Shown here one piece after another: positions 1 through 7,165 of a DNA stretch of 29,372 bases. The stretch lies in contig JBAUHN010000284.1 of the NCBI GenBank assembly GCA_049680295.1, positions 1 to 29,372 of the forward strand. Reading direction: 5' to 3'. The position numbers and the translations under genes are program-made. Origin of the DNA: JBAUHN01 sp049680295. Its GTDB lineage: Bacteria > Pseudomonadota > Alphaproteobacteria > Rhodobacterales > Rhodobacteraceae. The notes beneath the pieces were generated by a model. It was given only the letters and a program-made list of their open reading frames with translations. It had not been told where the DNA came from and searched no databases. Numbering within the stretch: position 1 is the stretch's first letter; every line of letters starts with the position of its first letter.

Positions 1-470
1 CCGCGCATCAATTCAACGGCCTGATCCAGCACCAGACCCAAAACGCTTTCGCCATCGACATGGGTAATAAAGTCACCCGATTCGATGCCTGCTTCGTCCG
101 CAGGGGTGCCGTCAATTGGCGAGACAACTTTGACAAAGCCCTCTTCCTGGGTGACCTCAATCCCAAGGCCGCCAAATTCGCCACGGGTTTGCACCCGCAT
201 TGACGCCGCATCTTCCGGCGACAGGTAGCTGGAATGCGGATCAAGCGACACCAACATGCCATTGATCGCAGCCTCAATCAGCTCGCCCGGTTCAACCTCT
301 TCCACGTATTGCGCACGGATGCGTTCAAAAATATCGCCGAACAAGTCAAGCTGCTCATAGACATTGCCCGCCTTGGCGGCTTCCTGCGCCAGCAAAGGCC
401 CCGCAATTTGGGTTGTGGCAACAACACCGGCAAGCGTTCCACCCACGGCAGCCATGACAAACTTTTTCAT
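1..470 (-). CDS. ctpA: S41 family C-terminal processing peptidase (CtpA), N-terminal part, truncated by window edge
   Basis: The reading frame opens at the ATG at 470 on the minus strand and runs off the left edge, so only about 156 N-terminal codons are visible. The product begins MKKFVMAAVGG, a short basic start plus hydrophobic stretch ending near LLAQE, which reads as a signal peptide or N-terminal anchor. The N-terminal helical region follows, with the family-typical segment IEAAINGMLVSLDPHSSYL, and then the start of a PDZ domain containing GEFGGLGIEV and, later, a VSPIDGTPADEAGI-type substrate-binding stretch. Proteins of this family are serine proteases with a Ser/Lys dyad that trim C-termini of periplasmic proteins; the catalytic residues would lie outside the window. 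It begins 6 bases after the envC stop, so it is almost certainly the third gene of the gpmI-envC-ctpA operon. Identity is confident; the C-terminal state cannot be judged. Confidence 0.9.
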   Translation of the reverse strand, partial: MKKFVMAAVGGTLAGVVATTQIAGPLLAQEAAKAGNVYEQLDLFGDIFERIRAQYVEEVEPGELIEAAINGMLVSLDPHSSYLSPEDAASMRVQTRGEFGGLGIEVTQEEGFVKVVSPIDGTPADEAGIESGDFITHVDGESVLGLVLDQAVELMR

Positions 471-476
471 ACTAAT

Positions 477-1616
477 CTATCCATCCTTGTCGGTTCGGAA
501 CCAGACACCTGGGTCCTCGGGAATATTTTCCTGTCTGACTTCTACATAGAGCGTTTCTGTGTGAACATCACCAGCCTCATCACCATCTGTTGACAGGGAT
601 GCTCCATTTTTTGCCCGTGTATCGCCCATTAGCCCTAATGGGGCGCCTTGAGCAATGACTTCGCCTGCATTTCCGTAAACCACAGCAAGCCCGGCAATGA
701 CAAACAACGTGTCTGCCTGCGGCTCCAATATGACAACATTGCCCAGATCAAGCAGCGGACCGGTATAGCGGATTGTGGCGGCTGTGGGGCTGGTGACAAT
801 GGCATTGGGTCTGGTGGCAAGGATCAAGCCGGGCCGTTTTACACCTGCGGCATCGGCTTCGCCTGATCTGCGCGACACCAGCCCCTGCACCGGCAAAGGC
901 AGGTCACCGATGCTGTCTTCCAGGGGCGATTGCGTTTGGCCAGTGTCATCGACCGCAATGCGGCTCAGCCCGCTGGCAAAGCCATCCAGCGTTTCAGTGG
1001 ATGCAATCAATATCGCGGTGCGAACGGGGTCTGCGGTAAACCTGCGGGGCAATTCGGTGCGATTTGCGATCGCCTGATTCAACGTGGAGCGCGCTGTCTG
1101 GATTTGTTTTAACCCAAGTTGCAGGCGCTGTTCCGCATCGGTTTGCAAACGGCGCAGCACTTGAACATCCTGCAAATCCTGGCGCAAAGCTGTCGCGCGC
1201 GCATTCAATGCGGGTGTCAGTTCGGCCAGTAACATGCTGGCGCGGGCAGTACCTGTCGGCCCTTGGGGGTGCAGAAACGCAACCGGCGCATCCTGGCGGC
1301 CAATAGTTTGCAACACGGCCAGTAATTGCGCGACTTCGGCATCTTTGGCCTGCAAGTTCTGCGACAACTGCGCCTCGCGCTGCGTGACGCGGCGCAACCC
1401 GCTTCGAAGCGCCGCAAGGCCGGTTTCAAACGCCTTTATCGTCTCGGTCAGGGCGCGCACCCGGTCGCGGGCGCCCTCCGCCGCATCCAGTTGCATCGAT
1501 GCAGCCTGCAGTTGATCCGATGCGATCAGCGCTTGTTCGGCCGCGTCCCCTTGGGCAGAGGCTTGTGAGCTAAGCATAAGCAGCAGTGGCAGAATGAGGC
1601 GCGCGATCCTTGTCAT
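477..1616 (-). CDS. envC: EnvC-like murein hydrolase activator (coiled coil plus degenerate LytM/M23 domain)
   Basis: The 379-residue protein opens with a clear signal peptide (residues 1-21, ending SQASA before QGDAAEQ), so it is periplasmic. Residues about 25-190 are Ala/Gln/Leu/Arg-rich and heptad-like, consistent with the long coiled coil of EnvC. Residues about 265-370 resemble an M23/LytM fold (GPLLDLGNVVILEP, then AGEVIAQGAPLGLMGD and TLYVEVRQ). The zinc-binding HxxxD and HxH positions of active M23 peptidases are absent: TETLYVEVR stands where HLHFEVR would be. Known EnvC and NlpD proteins share this loss and activate cell-wall amidases rather than cleaving wall themselves, so I infer an amidase activator for cell separation. 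The ATG overlaps the gpmI stop by 4 bases (ATGA), indicating translational coupling, and ctpA follows after 6 bases. Confidence 0.85.
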   Translation of the reverse strand: MTRIARLILPLLLMLSSQASAQGDAAEQALIASDQLQAASMQLDAAEGARDRVRALTETIKAFETGLAALRSGLRRVTQREAQLSQNLQAKDAEVAQLLAVLQTIGRQDAPVAFLHPQGPTGTARASMLLAELTPALNARATALRQDLQDVQVLRRLQTDAEQRLQLGLKQIQTARSTLNQAIANRTELPRRFTADPVRTAILIASTETLDGFASGLSRIAVDDTGQTQSPLEDSIGDLPLPVQGLVSRRSGEADAAGVKRPGLILATRPNAIVTSPTAATIRYTGPLLDLGNVVILEPQADTLFVIAGLAVVYGNAGEVIAQGAPLGLMGDTRAKNGASLSTDGDEAGDVHTETLYVEVRQENIPEDPGVWFRTDKDG

Positions 1617-3130
1617 GACAGCAGGTTATTCCCGGTCATTTCCGGCGGCGTCGGTAAACCCATCAGCGCCAAAATCGTCGGCGCCAGATCCGCCAACCGT
1701 CCGGACGCCACTGTACTGTTCGGCCTTGCCCCCACGACAGCCACCGGCACCGGGTTGAGCGTATGCGCCGTGTGTGGCCCACCCGTTTCAGGGTCAATCA
1801 TCATTTCGCAATTGCCATGATCCGCTGTCAGAACCATTGCCCCGCCTGCGGCTTTCAACGCAGCCATGACTTTGCCCAATCCGTGATCCACCGCCTCGCA
1901 TGCCTGGATAGCGGCCTGCAGATCGCCGGTGTGACCCACCATATCGGGGTTGGCATAATTCACGACGATCAAATCATACCCGTCTTCGATGGCCTGCACA
2001 AAATGCTGCGTCACTTCCGCGGCTGACATTTCAGGCTGCAAATCATAGGTCGCCACATCTGGTGACTTTGGCATATAGCGGTCTTCGTCGGGCGCCGGCG
2101 TTTCGACACCGCCATTCAGAAAAAACGTCACATGCGGGTATTTTTCGGTCTCGGCCAGACGGAACTGTCGCTTGCCGTGGGACGCAACCCATGCCCCCAA
2201 CGTGTTCACAATGCTTGGCTTGGGATACATCGTGGTCATATAACGGACATGCTGATCCGAATATTCCGCCATCCCCATCAGAGCTGACCATTCAGGCCGC
2301 TTTCCGGGATCAAAGGCGTTGAAATCCGGCTGGCCGATTGCCGCCATAATCTCGCGGGCCCGGTCGGCGCGAAAATTGAGACAAAACACCGCGTCACCAT
2401 CGCGGGCCCCGGCATAACCGCCAATAACTGTCGGTGAAATAAACTCATCCGTTTCGCCGCGCGCGCAGGCCTGGGCAACACCGTCCCCGGCAGATTTAGC
2501 CTCCATCCCCTCGCCCGCCACGATGGCCCGGAACGCCCGCGCCACCCGGTCCCACCGATTGTCACGATCCATCGCAAAATACCGCCCCGAAACGGTCGCG
2601 ATTTCGATGCCTTCAGGCAACTCAGCCGCCAGTGCCTCAATATACCCCATTGCCGATTTCGGCGCCACATCGCGCCCATCGGTCAGCGCATGAATAACCA
2701 CCGGTACCTGCGCGCCATGCAGTGCTTTTGCGGCAGCGACCATATGGCTCAGATGCCCATGCACCCCGCCATCCGAGACAACACCGATCAAATGCGCGGT
2801 CCCGCCCGTAGATTTCAGCCGCGCCACAAAGTCACTCAAAGCCGCGTTCCCGGCAAAACGCCCCTCTTCGATGGCCAGATCAATCTGGCCCAGATCCATC
2901 GCCACGACCCGGCCAGCGCCGATATTGGTATGCCCGACTTCCGAATTACCCATCTGCCCGCGTGGCAATCCGACATCCGGCCCATAGGTGATCAGCGTAG
3001 CATTCGGACAATCTGCCATGATCGCATCGAAATTCGGCGTCCTGGCCTGCGCGGGCGCGTTGCCCTGCTCGGTCGCACTCAGACCCCAGCCATCCAGAAT
3101 GCACAACACCACAGGTTTCGGAATAGTCAT
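1613..3130 (-). CDS. gpmI: 2,3-bisphosphoglycerate-independent phosphoglycerate mutase
   Basis: This 505-residue enzyme interconverts 3- and 2-phosphoglycerate in glycolysis/gluconeogenesis using two Mn ions and a phosphoserine intermediate. Visible signatures are CILDGWG near the start (metal-binding Asp13), MGNSEVGH with the catalytic Ser63, HALTDGRDVAP around 148-157, the FRADRARE segment, and the metal-binding ADHGN (436-440) and TAHT (454-457) near the end. Length matches the family. I place the start at 3130 (MTIPKPV) because an AGGAG lies about 8 bases upstream; the frame stays open for 14 more codons to 3172, but that extension is not family-like. It heads an operon with envC (4-base overlap) and ctpA, an arrangement I recall as common in Rhodobacterales. 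No defect is visible. Confidence 0.96.
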   Translation of the reverse strand: MTIPKPVVLCILDGWGLSATEQGNAPAQARTPNFDAIMADCPNATLITYGPDVGLPRGQMGNSEVGHTNIGAGRVVAMDLGQIDLAIEEGRFAGNAALSDFVARLKSTGGTAHLIGVVSDGGVHGHLSHMVAAAKALHGAQVPVVIHALTDGRDVAPKSAMGYIEALAAELPEGIEIATVSGRYFAMDRDNRWDRVARAFRAIVAGEGMEAKSAGDGVAQACARGETDEFISPTVIGGYAGARDGDAVFCLNFRADRAREIMAAIGQPDFNAFDPGKRPEWSALMGMAEYSDQHVRYMTTMYPKPSIVNTLGAWVASHGKRQFRLAETEKYPHVTFFLNGGVETPAPDEDRYMPKSPDVATYDLQPEMSAAEVTQHFVQAIEDGYDLIVVNYANPDMVGHTGDLQAAIQACEAVDHGLGKVMAALKAAGGAMVLTADHGNCEMMIDPETGGPHTAHTLNPVPVAVVGARPNSTVASGRLADLAPTILALMGLPTPPEMTGNNLLS

Positions 3131-3208
3131 GCTGCGCGCTCCTGCTGCCTTTGTCTGAGGCCTTTTACCCATTCATCGCCAAAGGGTGAACCTCTTTCAC
3201 ACGCCCCG

Positions 3209-3241
3209 CTTCCAAATGGTAAAAATATCGCCGCCGGAGGC
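3209..3241 (-). repeat. Gene-end repeat element, copy 1 (after dnaE2)
   Basis: Read on the minus strand the element starts GCCTCCGGCGGCGATATTTT, followed by an A/G-rich stretch ending GGAAGC. It starts 10 bases after the dnaE2 stop, in the orientation of that gene. A second copy lies at 7013-7047; 17 of the first 21 columns are identical. I recall similar GCCTCCGGCGGGxATATTTT elements at gene ends in many Rhodobacteraceae genomes, but know no formal name. The remaining bases to the gpmI start (3131-3208) contain nothing else I can call and must hold the gpmI promoter if that operon has its own. Confidence 0.6.
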
Positions 3242-3251
3242 ATAAAAACTC

Positions 3252-6125
3252 TTATGGTGCCGCACCTGCCGCATAGGTCAACCGGTGCCGCAGCAATGCC
3301 AAAGGATGCGCACGCAAACTAAGACGCATGGCGACATAATCCTCAACCACATGTTCGCCCATGGTCATTTCGGGCAGATATGCCGCAGGCTCGGTGATCG
3401 CCTCGCCATCCATATCGCCTGAAAACAACGGCAGCGGCGCGCCGGGGGCCAGTGCCTTGGCGTCCCACAGGGCGGCACGCCGGTTCAGGCCAATGGCCTG
3501 AAACACATCCGCTTCGGCCAGCCGTTCCACCACCCCCGGCGCCAGACCTGCACGGCGCCAGACATCGCGCACCGATTGATAGCCGTTGCCCCGTGCTGCC
3601 GTCAGCCAGCTTGCGTCGTCCTCAGACAGACCTTTGATCTGGCGAAATCCCAGCCGCAGGGCCAACCCACCCTGCCCGTCCGGTTCCATCACATTGTCCC
3701 AAAAGCTGGCGTTCACACAGATGGCGCGCACCTCGACACCGTGTTCGCGGGCGTCGCGCACGATCTGGGCGGGGGCATAAAACCCCATCGGCTGGGCGTT
3801 CAGCAGCGCACAGGCGAAAATCCCCGGATGGTGGCATTTTATCCAGCTTGAGGCATAGACCAGCAGCGCAAAGCTGGCAGCATGGCTTTCAGGGAAACCG
3901 TAGCTGCCAAAGCCCTCGATCTGACTGAAACAGCGTTCCGCAAAATCCGCGTCATAGCCTTTGCGCGCCATGCCGCGCAGAAACAACGTGCGAAATTCGC
4001 TGACATTGCCATGTTTCTTGAACGTCGCCAGCGACCGGCGCAACCGGTCCGCCTGATCGGGGGTGAACCCGGCACCCACGATGGCGATCTGCATCGCCTG
4101 TTCCTGAAACAGCGGCACGCCCAGCGTCTTGCTCAGCACCGCGCCCAACTCATCCGAAGGGAAACTGACTTCCTCCTCGCCATTTCTGCGGCGGATAAAG
4201 GGATGCACCATATCGCCCTGAATCGGGCCGGGCCGGATGATCGCCACCTCGATCACCAGATCATAGAAATTACGCGGGCGCATGCGGGGCAGGAAATTCA
4301 TCTGCGCGCGGCTTTCCACCTGAAAAACCCCAATGCTGTCGGCACGGCACAACATGTCATAGACCGCCGGATCTTCGGGCGGCAGGGTGGCCAGCGTGTG
4401 ATCGACCCGGTGGTGCATTTTCAGCAGATCGAACGCTTTGCGGATGCAGGTCAACATTCCCAGGCTCAGCACATCGACCTTGAGAATGCCCAATGTGTCG
4501 ATGTCATCCTTATCCCAGCAAATGACCGTGCGCCCCTCCATCGTGGCGTTTTCAATCGGGACCAATGCGTCAAGACGGCCTTGGGTGATGATGAACCCGC
4601 CGACATGCTGGGACAGATGGCGCGGAAAGCCGTCGATCTCATAAACCAGATCCAGCGTTTGCTGCAGGCGGCGGTCGTTGGGATCCAGCCCGATCTCGGC
4701 CATGCGTTCGGCCTCGATGCCTTTGGTGCTGAAAAAACCCCAAAGCTGGGAACTGAGCGCGGAAATCGTATCCTCGGTCAGCCCCATGGCGCGGCCCACC
4801 TCGCGGATGGCGCGTTTGCCGCGGTAATGGACCACCGTGGCACACAGCCCGGCGCGGTGACGGCCATAGCGTTCATAGATGTGCTGGATCACTTCTTCGC
4901 GACGCTCATGTTCGAAATCGACATCAATGTCGGGCGGCTCATCCCGGGCCTCCGAGACGAAGCGTTCAAACACCATGGTGCCAATCTCGGGGCTGACCGA
5001 GGTGACGCCAAGGCAGTAACACACCACCGAATTGGCCGCCGATCCGCGCCCCTGACATAAGATGTTGCGCGACCGGGCGAAATGCACAATGTCGCGCACG
5101 GTCAGGAAATAGGGTTCATATTTCAGCTTGGCGATCAGGGCCAGTTCATGGGCCAGCAGTTTGTACACCCTTTGTGAGGCCCCCGACGGATAGCGCCAGT
5201 CCAACCCGGCATGGGCCAGACGGTGCAACCGCTGGGTAGGTGTTTCGCGCGCCGTGCCTTCGCTGGGGTATTCATAGCGCAATTCATCCAGCGAAAAATT
5301 CAGCCGCTGCGCCAGCGCATGACTGGCGGCCACTGCGCCCGGATGGGCGGCAAACATGCGCTGCATTTCGGCCCCCGAGCGCAGGCGTTGTTCACTGTTG
5401 GCCAATGCCGCGCGCCCCAGATCATCGACTTTGGTGCCAGTGCGTATGGCCGTGACCACATCCGCCAACCGCCGGCGCGCGCCACGGTGCATGCGCGGGG
5501 CCGCACTGGCCAGCGTCGGCAGATCAAGGCGGGCGGCGTCTGCGCTAAGCCGGTCAAAGCGCGCCGCATCACGCCCATCGTACTGCGGGCTCATCACGAT
5601 ATGCAGGGCACCCGGTGCCTTTTGCCTGAGCTGCTGCGCGGCGACCTGCCACTGCGCGCCTTGCGGCCAAAGCAGCAGGTGCAGATCGCCGCAGCGCTGC
5701 GTCAGGTCCCTGAGTTGTAAATCACAACTGCCCTTTGTCGCGCGCAGCCGTCCAGTAGACAGGATGCGGCACAGGTTGCCCCAGCCGGTCCGCGATACTG
5801 GCAAGACGGTGACGGGTGGGGCATCGGTAAAGACCAATTTGGCCGCCGGGATCAGCCTTGGGGTCGCAAAATCCGGACCGGTGCTGCCACCTGGGTCCGG
5901 TGGCCCAATGGGGCCGTGGACGGTGTCCCACTCAGCGCGTTCACGCACCTGCCGGGCGATACTGCGCGCCTGCGTGTGTGCCCGCACGATACCGGCCACC
6001 GAATTTTCATCGGCAATGGCAATCGCTTTCATGCCCAGCCATGCGGCACGGGTCATGTATTCCTCGGGGTGGGAGGCACCCATAAGGAAGCTGAAGTTTG
6101 AGGTGATGGACAATTCGGCAAACAT
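3252..6125 (-). CDS. dnaE2: Error-prone DNA polymerase III alpha subunit DnaE2, C-terminally short
   Basis: A C-family polymerase used for damage-induced, mutagenic translesion synthesis. The N-terminus (MFAELSITSNFSFL) starts a PHP domain in which the HSxxS of replicative DnaE is replaced. The polymerase core carries the catalytic PDIDVDF and KVDVLSLGML motifs, followed by GVFQVESRAQM and the finger/beta-binding regions through GSYGFPESHAASFALL. From the ATG at 6125 it has 957 residues. An upstream in-frame ATG at 6137 has a better Shine-Dalgarno (AAGGTG, 6 bases away), but family members usually begin at MFAEL. The protein stops just after VVEDYVAMRLSLRAHPLALL. Family members normally continue there into an OB-fold of roughly 100 residues, which is absent and not found in the 121 bases downstream. 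No imuA or imuB lies beside it. A LexA-like site covers its start region. Confidence 0.93.
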   Translation of the reverse strand: MFAELSITSNFSFLMGASHPEEYMTRAAWLGMKAIAIADENSVAGIVRAHTQARSIARQVRERAEWDTVHGPIGPPDPGGSTGPDFATPRLIPAAKLVFTDAPPVTVLPVSRTGWGNLCRILSTGRLRATKGSCDLQLRDLTQRCGDLHLLLWPQGAQWQVAAQQLRQKAPGALHIVMSPQYDGRDAARFDRLSADAARLDLPTLASAAPRMHRGARRRLADVVTAIRTGTKVDDLGRAALANSEQRLRSGAEMQRMFAAHPGAVAASHALAQRLNFSLDELRYEYPSEGTARETPTQRLHRLAHAGLDWRYPSGASQRVYKLLAHELALIAKLKYEPYFLTVRDIVHFARSRNILCQGRGSAANSVVCYCLGVTSVSPEIGTMVFERFVSEARDEPPDIDVDFEHERREEVIQHIYERYGRHRAGLCATVVHYRGKRAIREVGRAMGLTEDTISALSSQLWGFFSTKGIEAERMAEIGLDPNDRRLQQTLDLVYEIDGFPRHLSQHVGGFIITQGRLDALVPIENATMEGRTVICWDKDDIDTLGILKVDVLSLGMLTCIRKAFDLLKMHHRVDHTLATLPPEDPAVYDMLCRADSIGVFQVESRAQMNFLPRMRPRNFYDLVIEVAIIRPGPIQGDMVHPFIRRRNGEEEVSFPSDELGAVLSKTLGVPLFQEQAMQIAIVGAGFTPDQADRLRRSLATFKKHGNVSEFRTLFLRGMARKGYDADFAERCFSQIEGFGSYGFPESHAASFALLVYASSWIKCHHPGIFACALLNAQPMGFYAPAQIVRDAREHGVEVRAICVNASFWDNVMEPDGQGGLALRLGFRQIKGLSEDDASWLTAARGNGYQSVRDVWRRAGLAPGVVERLAEADVFQAIGLNRRAALWDAKALAPGAPLPLFSGDMDGEAITEPAAYLPEMTMGEHVVEDYVAMRLSLRAHPLALLRHRLTYAAGAAP

Positions 6126-6135
6126 AACAGACCCC

Positions 6136-6165
6136 ATTATATTCACCTTTTGTTCTAATTCGAGT
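6136..6165 (-). promoter_or_regulatory. Candidate dnaE2 promoter with LexA-like operator
   Basis: On the minus strand a perfect TATAAT (6136-6141) lies 10 bases before the ATG at 6125, with a poor -35 (TCGAAT-like) 17 bases further up. Between them is GAAC-N7-GAAT (6141-6155), one base from the direct-repeat SOS box GTTC-N7-GTTC (read as GAAC-N7-GAAC) established for LexA in Rhodobacter and other alphaproteobacteria. A promoter here would give an almost leaderless dnaE2 mRNA from 6125. Position and sequence fit LexA repression, but one mismatch in eight fixed bases can occur by chance. Confidence 0.4.
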
Positions 6166-6245
6166 CTTTCTTGCATTTGCGCAATATCCGGGTCGCCCGG
6201 TGGCGCGCCCTGACCCATAAACCATGAACACATATGGAGGAAACC

Positions 6246-6713
6246 ATGGTCACTTTCACAGCACTCCCCACTGACATCGTCCGCCACTGGCAAGCCGGAG
6301 GATCAGACGCACACGGACAAACACCCGAGCGTATGGTGTCAGACGGTCCCGGCAATCCCTGCCGACATTGTCTGCAAAACATCCCCGAAGGGTCTGATAT
6401 GCTGGTCCTTGCGCATCGGCCGTTTCAGGACTTGCACCCATACGCCGAGACCGGGCCGATATTTATCTGCGCTGATGCCTGCACCCGCCATGACGATGCC
6501 AGCACGTTGCCGCCGATTATCACCACCTCGGCCAGCTATCTGATCAAAGGGTATTCCAATCAGGACCGCATCGTCTATGGCACAGGCAATATCGTAACAC
6601 CCGCCGAAATGACCGCAAAGGTTGACGACATCTACGCCGATCCCGGTGTTGCCTACATCCACATCAGGTCCGCCCGCAACAACTGCTATCTCGCACGGAT
6701 TAACCGCGCATAG
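6246..6713 (+). CDS. DUF1203 family protein, function unknown
   Basis: A 155-residue soluble protein with no signal peptide or membrane segment. The combination PCRHCL (Cys39, Cys42), MLVLAHRPF, PYAETGPIFIC and a following Cys79 is the pattern I associate with DUF1203, a small family of unknown function. The paired cysteines (39/42 and 75/79) could bind a metal, which is inference. I choose the ATG at 6246 over the in-frame ATG at 6234 because GGAGG at 6236-6240 sits 5 bases ahead of 6246 and overlaps the earlier codon. It is divergent from dnaE2 across about 110 bases, so the two may share a regulatory region; whether it is damage-inducible cannot be said from the sequence. An 81-base gap separates it from the next gene. 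Confidence 0.8.
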   Translation: MVTFTALPTDIVRHWQAGGSDAHGQTPERMVSDGPGNPCRHCLQNIPEGSDMLVLAHRPFQDLHPYAETGPIFICADACTRHDDASTLPPIITTSASYLIKGYSNQDRIVYGTGNIVTPAEMTAKVDDIYADPGVAYIHIRSARNNCYLARINRA

Positions 6714-6794
6714 GCCACAATCGCGGCCTTGCCCATGGGCTGCTGTTTGGTCATAACATGCACACCCGACGTTGCCATCCTTAAGGATATGCCC

Positions 6795-6974
6795 ATGACC
6801 CTGCCTGCCCCCGAGATACAGATCGTAAACAGTTACCGCGTGGCCTGTGACGGCGGCGAAGGCGCGCTGGGGCATCCGCGTGTCTGGCTGCAGATCCCAC
6901 AAAACACCGGCTGGGTGGAATGCGGGTATTGCGACTGCAAATTCGTGCATAAGGATTTCGAGGGCAAGGTTTAG
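6795..6974 (+). CDS. Small CHCC-type zinc-finger protein (NDUFS6-like)
   Basis: A 59-residue protein with a CHCC zinc-finger: Cys18 in ACDGG, His27 in GHPRV, and Cys43/Cys46 in VECGYC. This is the zf-CHCC domain shared with NDUFS6, the 13-kDa accessory subunit of respiratory complex I, which alphaproteobacteria also possess; the GHPRVWL and WVECGYC segments are typical. The start at 6795 (MTLP) is chosen because TAAGGA ends 7 bases before it; in-frame ATGs at 6729 and 6789 are worse placed. It stands alone, away from any nuo genes in the window, between DUF1203 and polA. A role in complex I assembly or stability is inferred from family, not from context. A gene-end repeat follows 38 bases after its stop. 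Confidence 0.8.
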   Translation: MTLPAPEIQIVNSYRVACDGGEGALGHPRVWLQIPQNTGWVECGYCDCKFVHKDFEGKV

Positions 6975-7012
6975 CCCCCTCAGATCGAACGACCGCTGTT
7001 TTGAGTGCGGGA

Positions 7013-7047
7013 GCCTCCGGCGGGAGTATTTTCCAGAAGGGTGAATC
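7013..7047 (+). repeat. Gene-end repeat element, copy 2 (after the zinc-finger gene)
   Basis: Starts GCCTCCGGCGGGAGTATTTT, then CCAGAAGGGTGAATC. Like copy 1 (3209-3241, minus) it is oriented with the gene just upstream. The GCCTCCGGCGG half is an imperfect palindrome. The remaining bases up to polA (7048-7165) carry no gene I can support. Confidence 0.6.
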
Positions 7048-7165
7048 AGGGCTCAGAAACATACCTCTTGCGGTACGGGCACCTGGGGGGTCCGGGGCCA
7101 GATTGGCGGCTGGCGGACCTGGCCGCTTCGTGGCACAAAGGCGCTGATTGGCGGGGAGTAACGCG

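Noticed and set aside
3882..5060. Open frame of 392 codons on the plus strand
   Set aside because: It lies opposite dnaE2, has no recognisable domain and no Shine-Dalgarno, and arises from the GC-rich third positions of the real gene.
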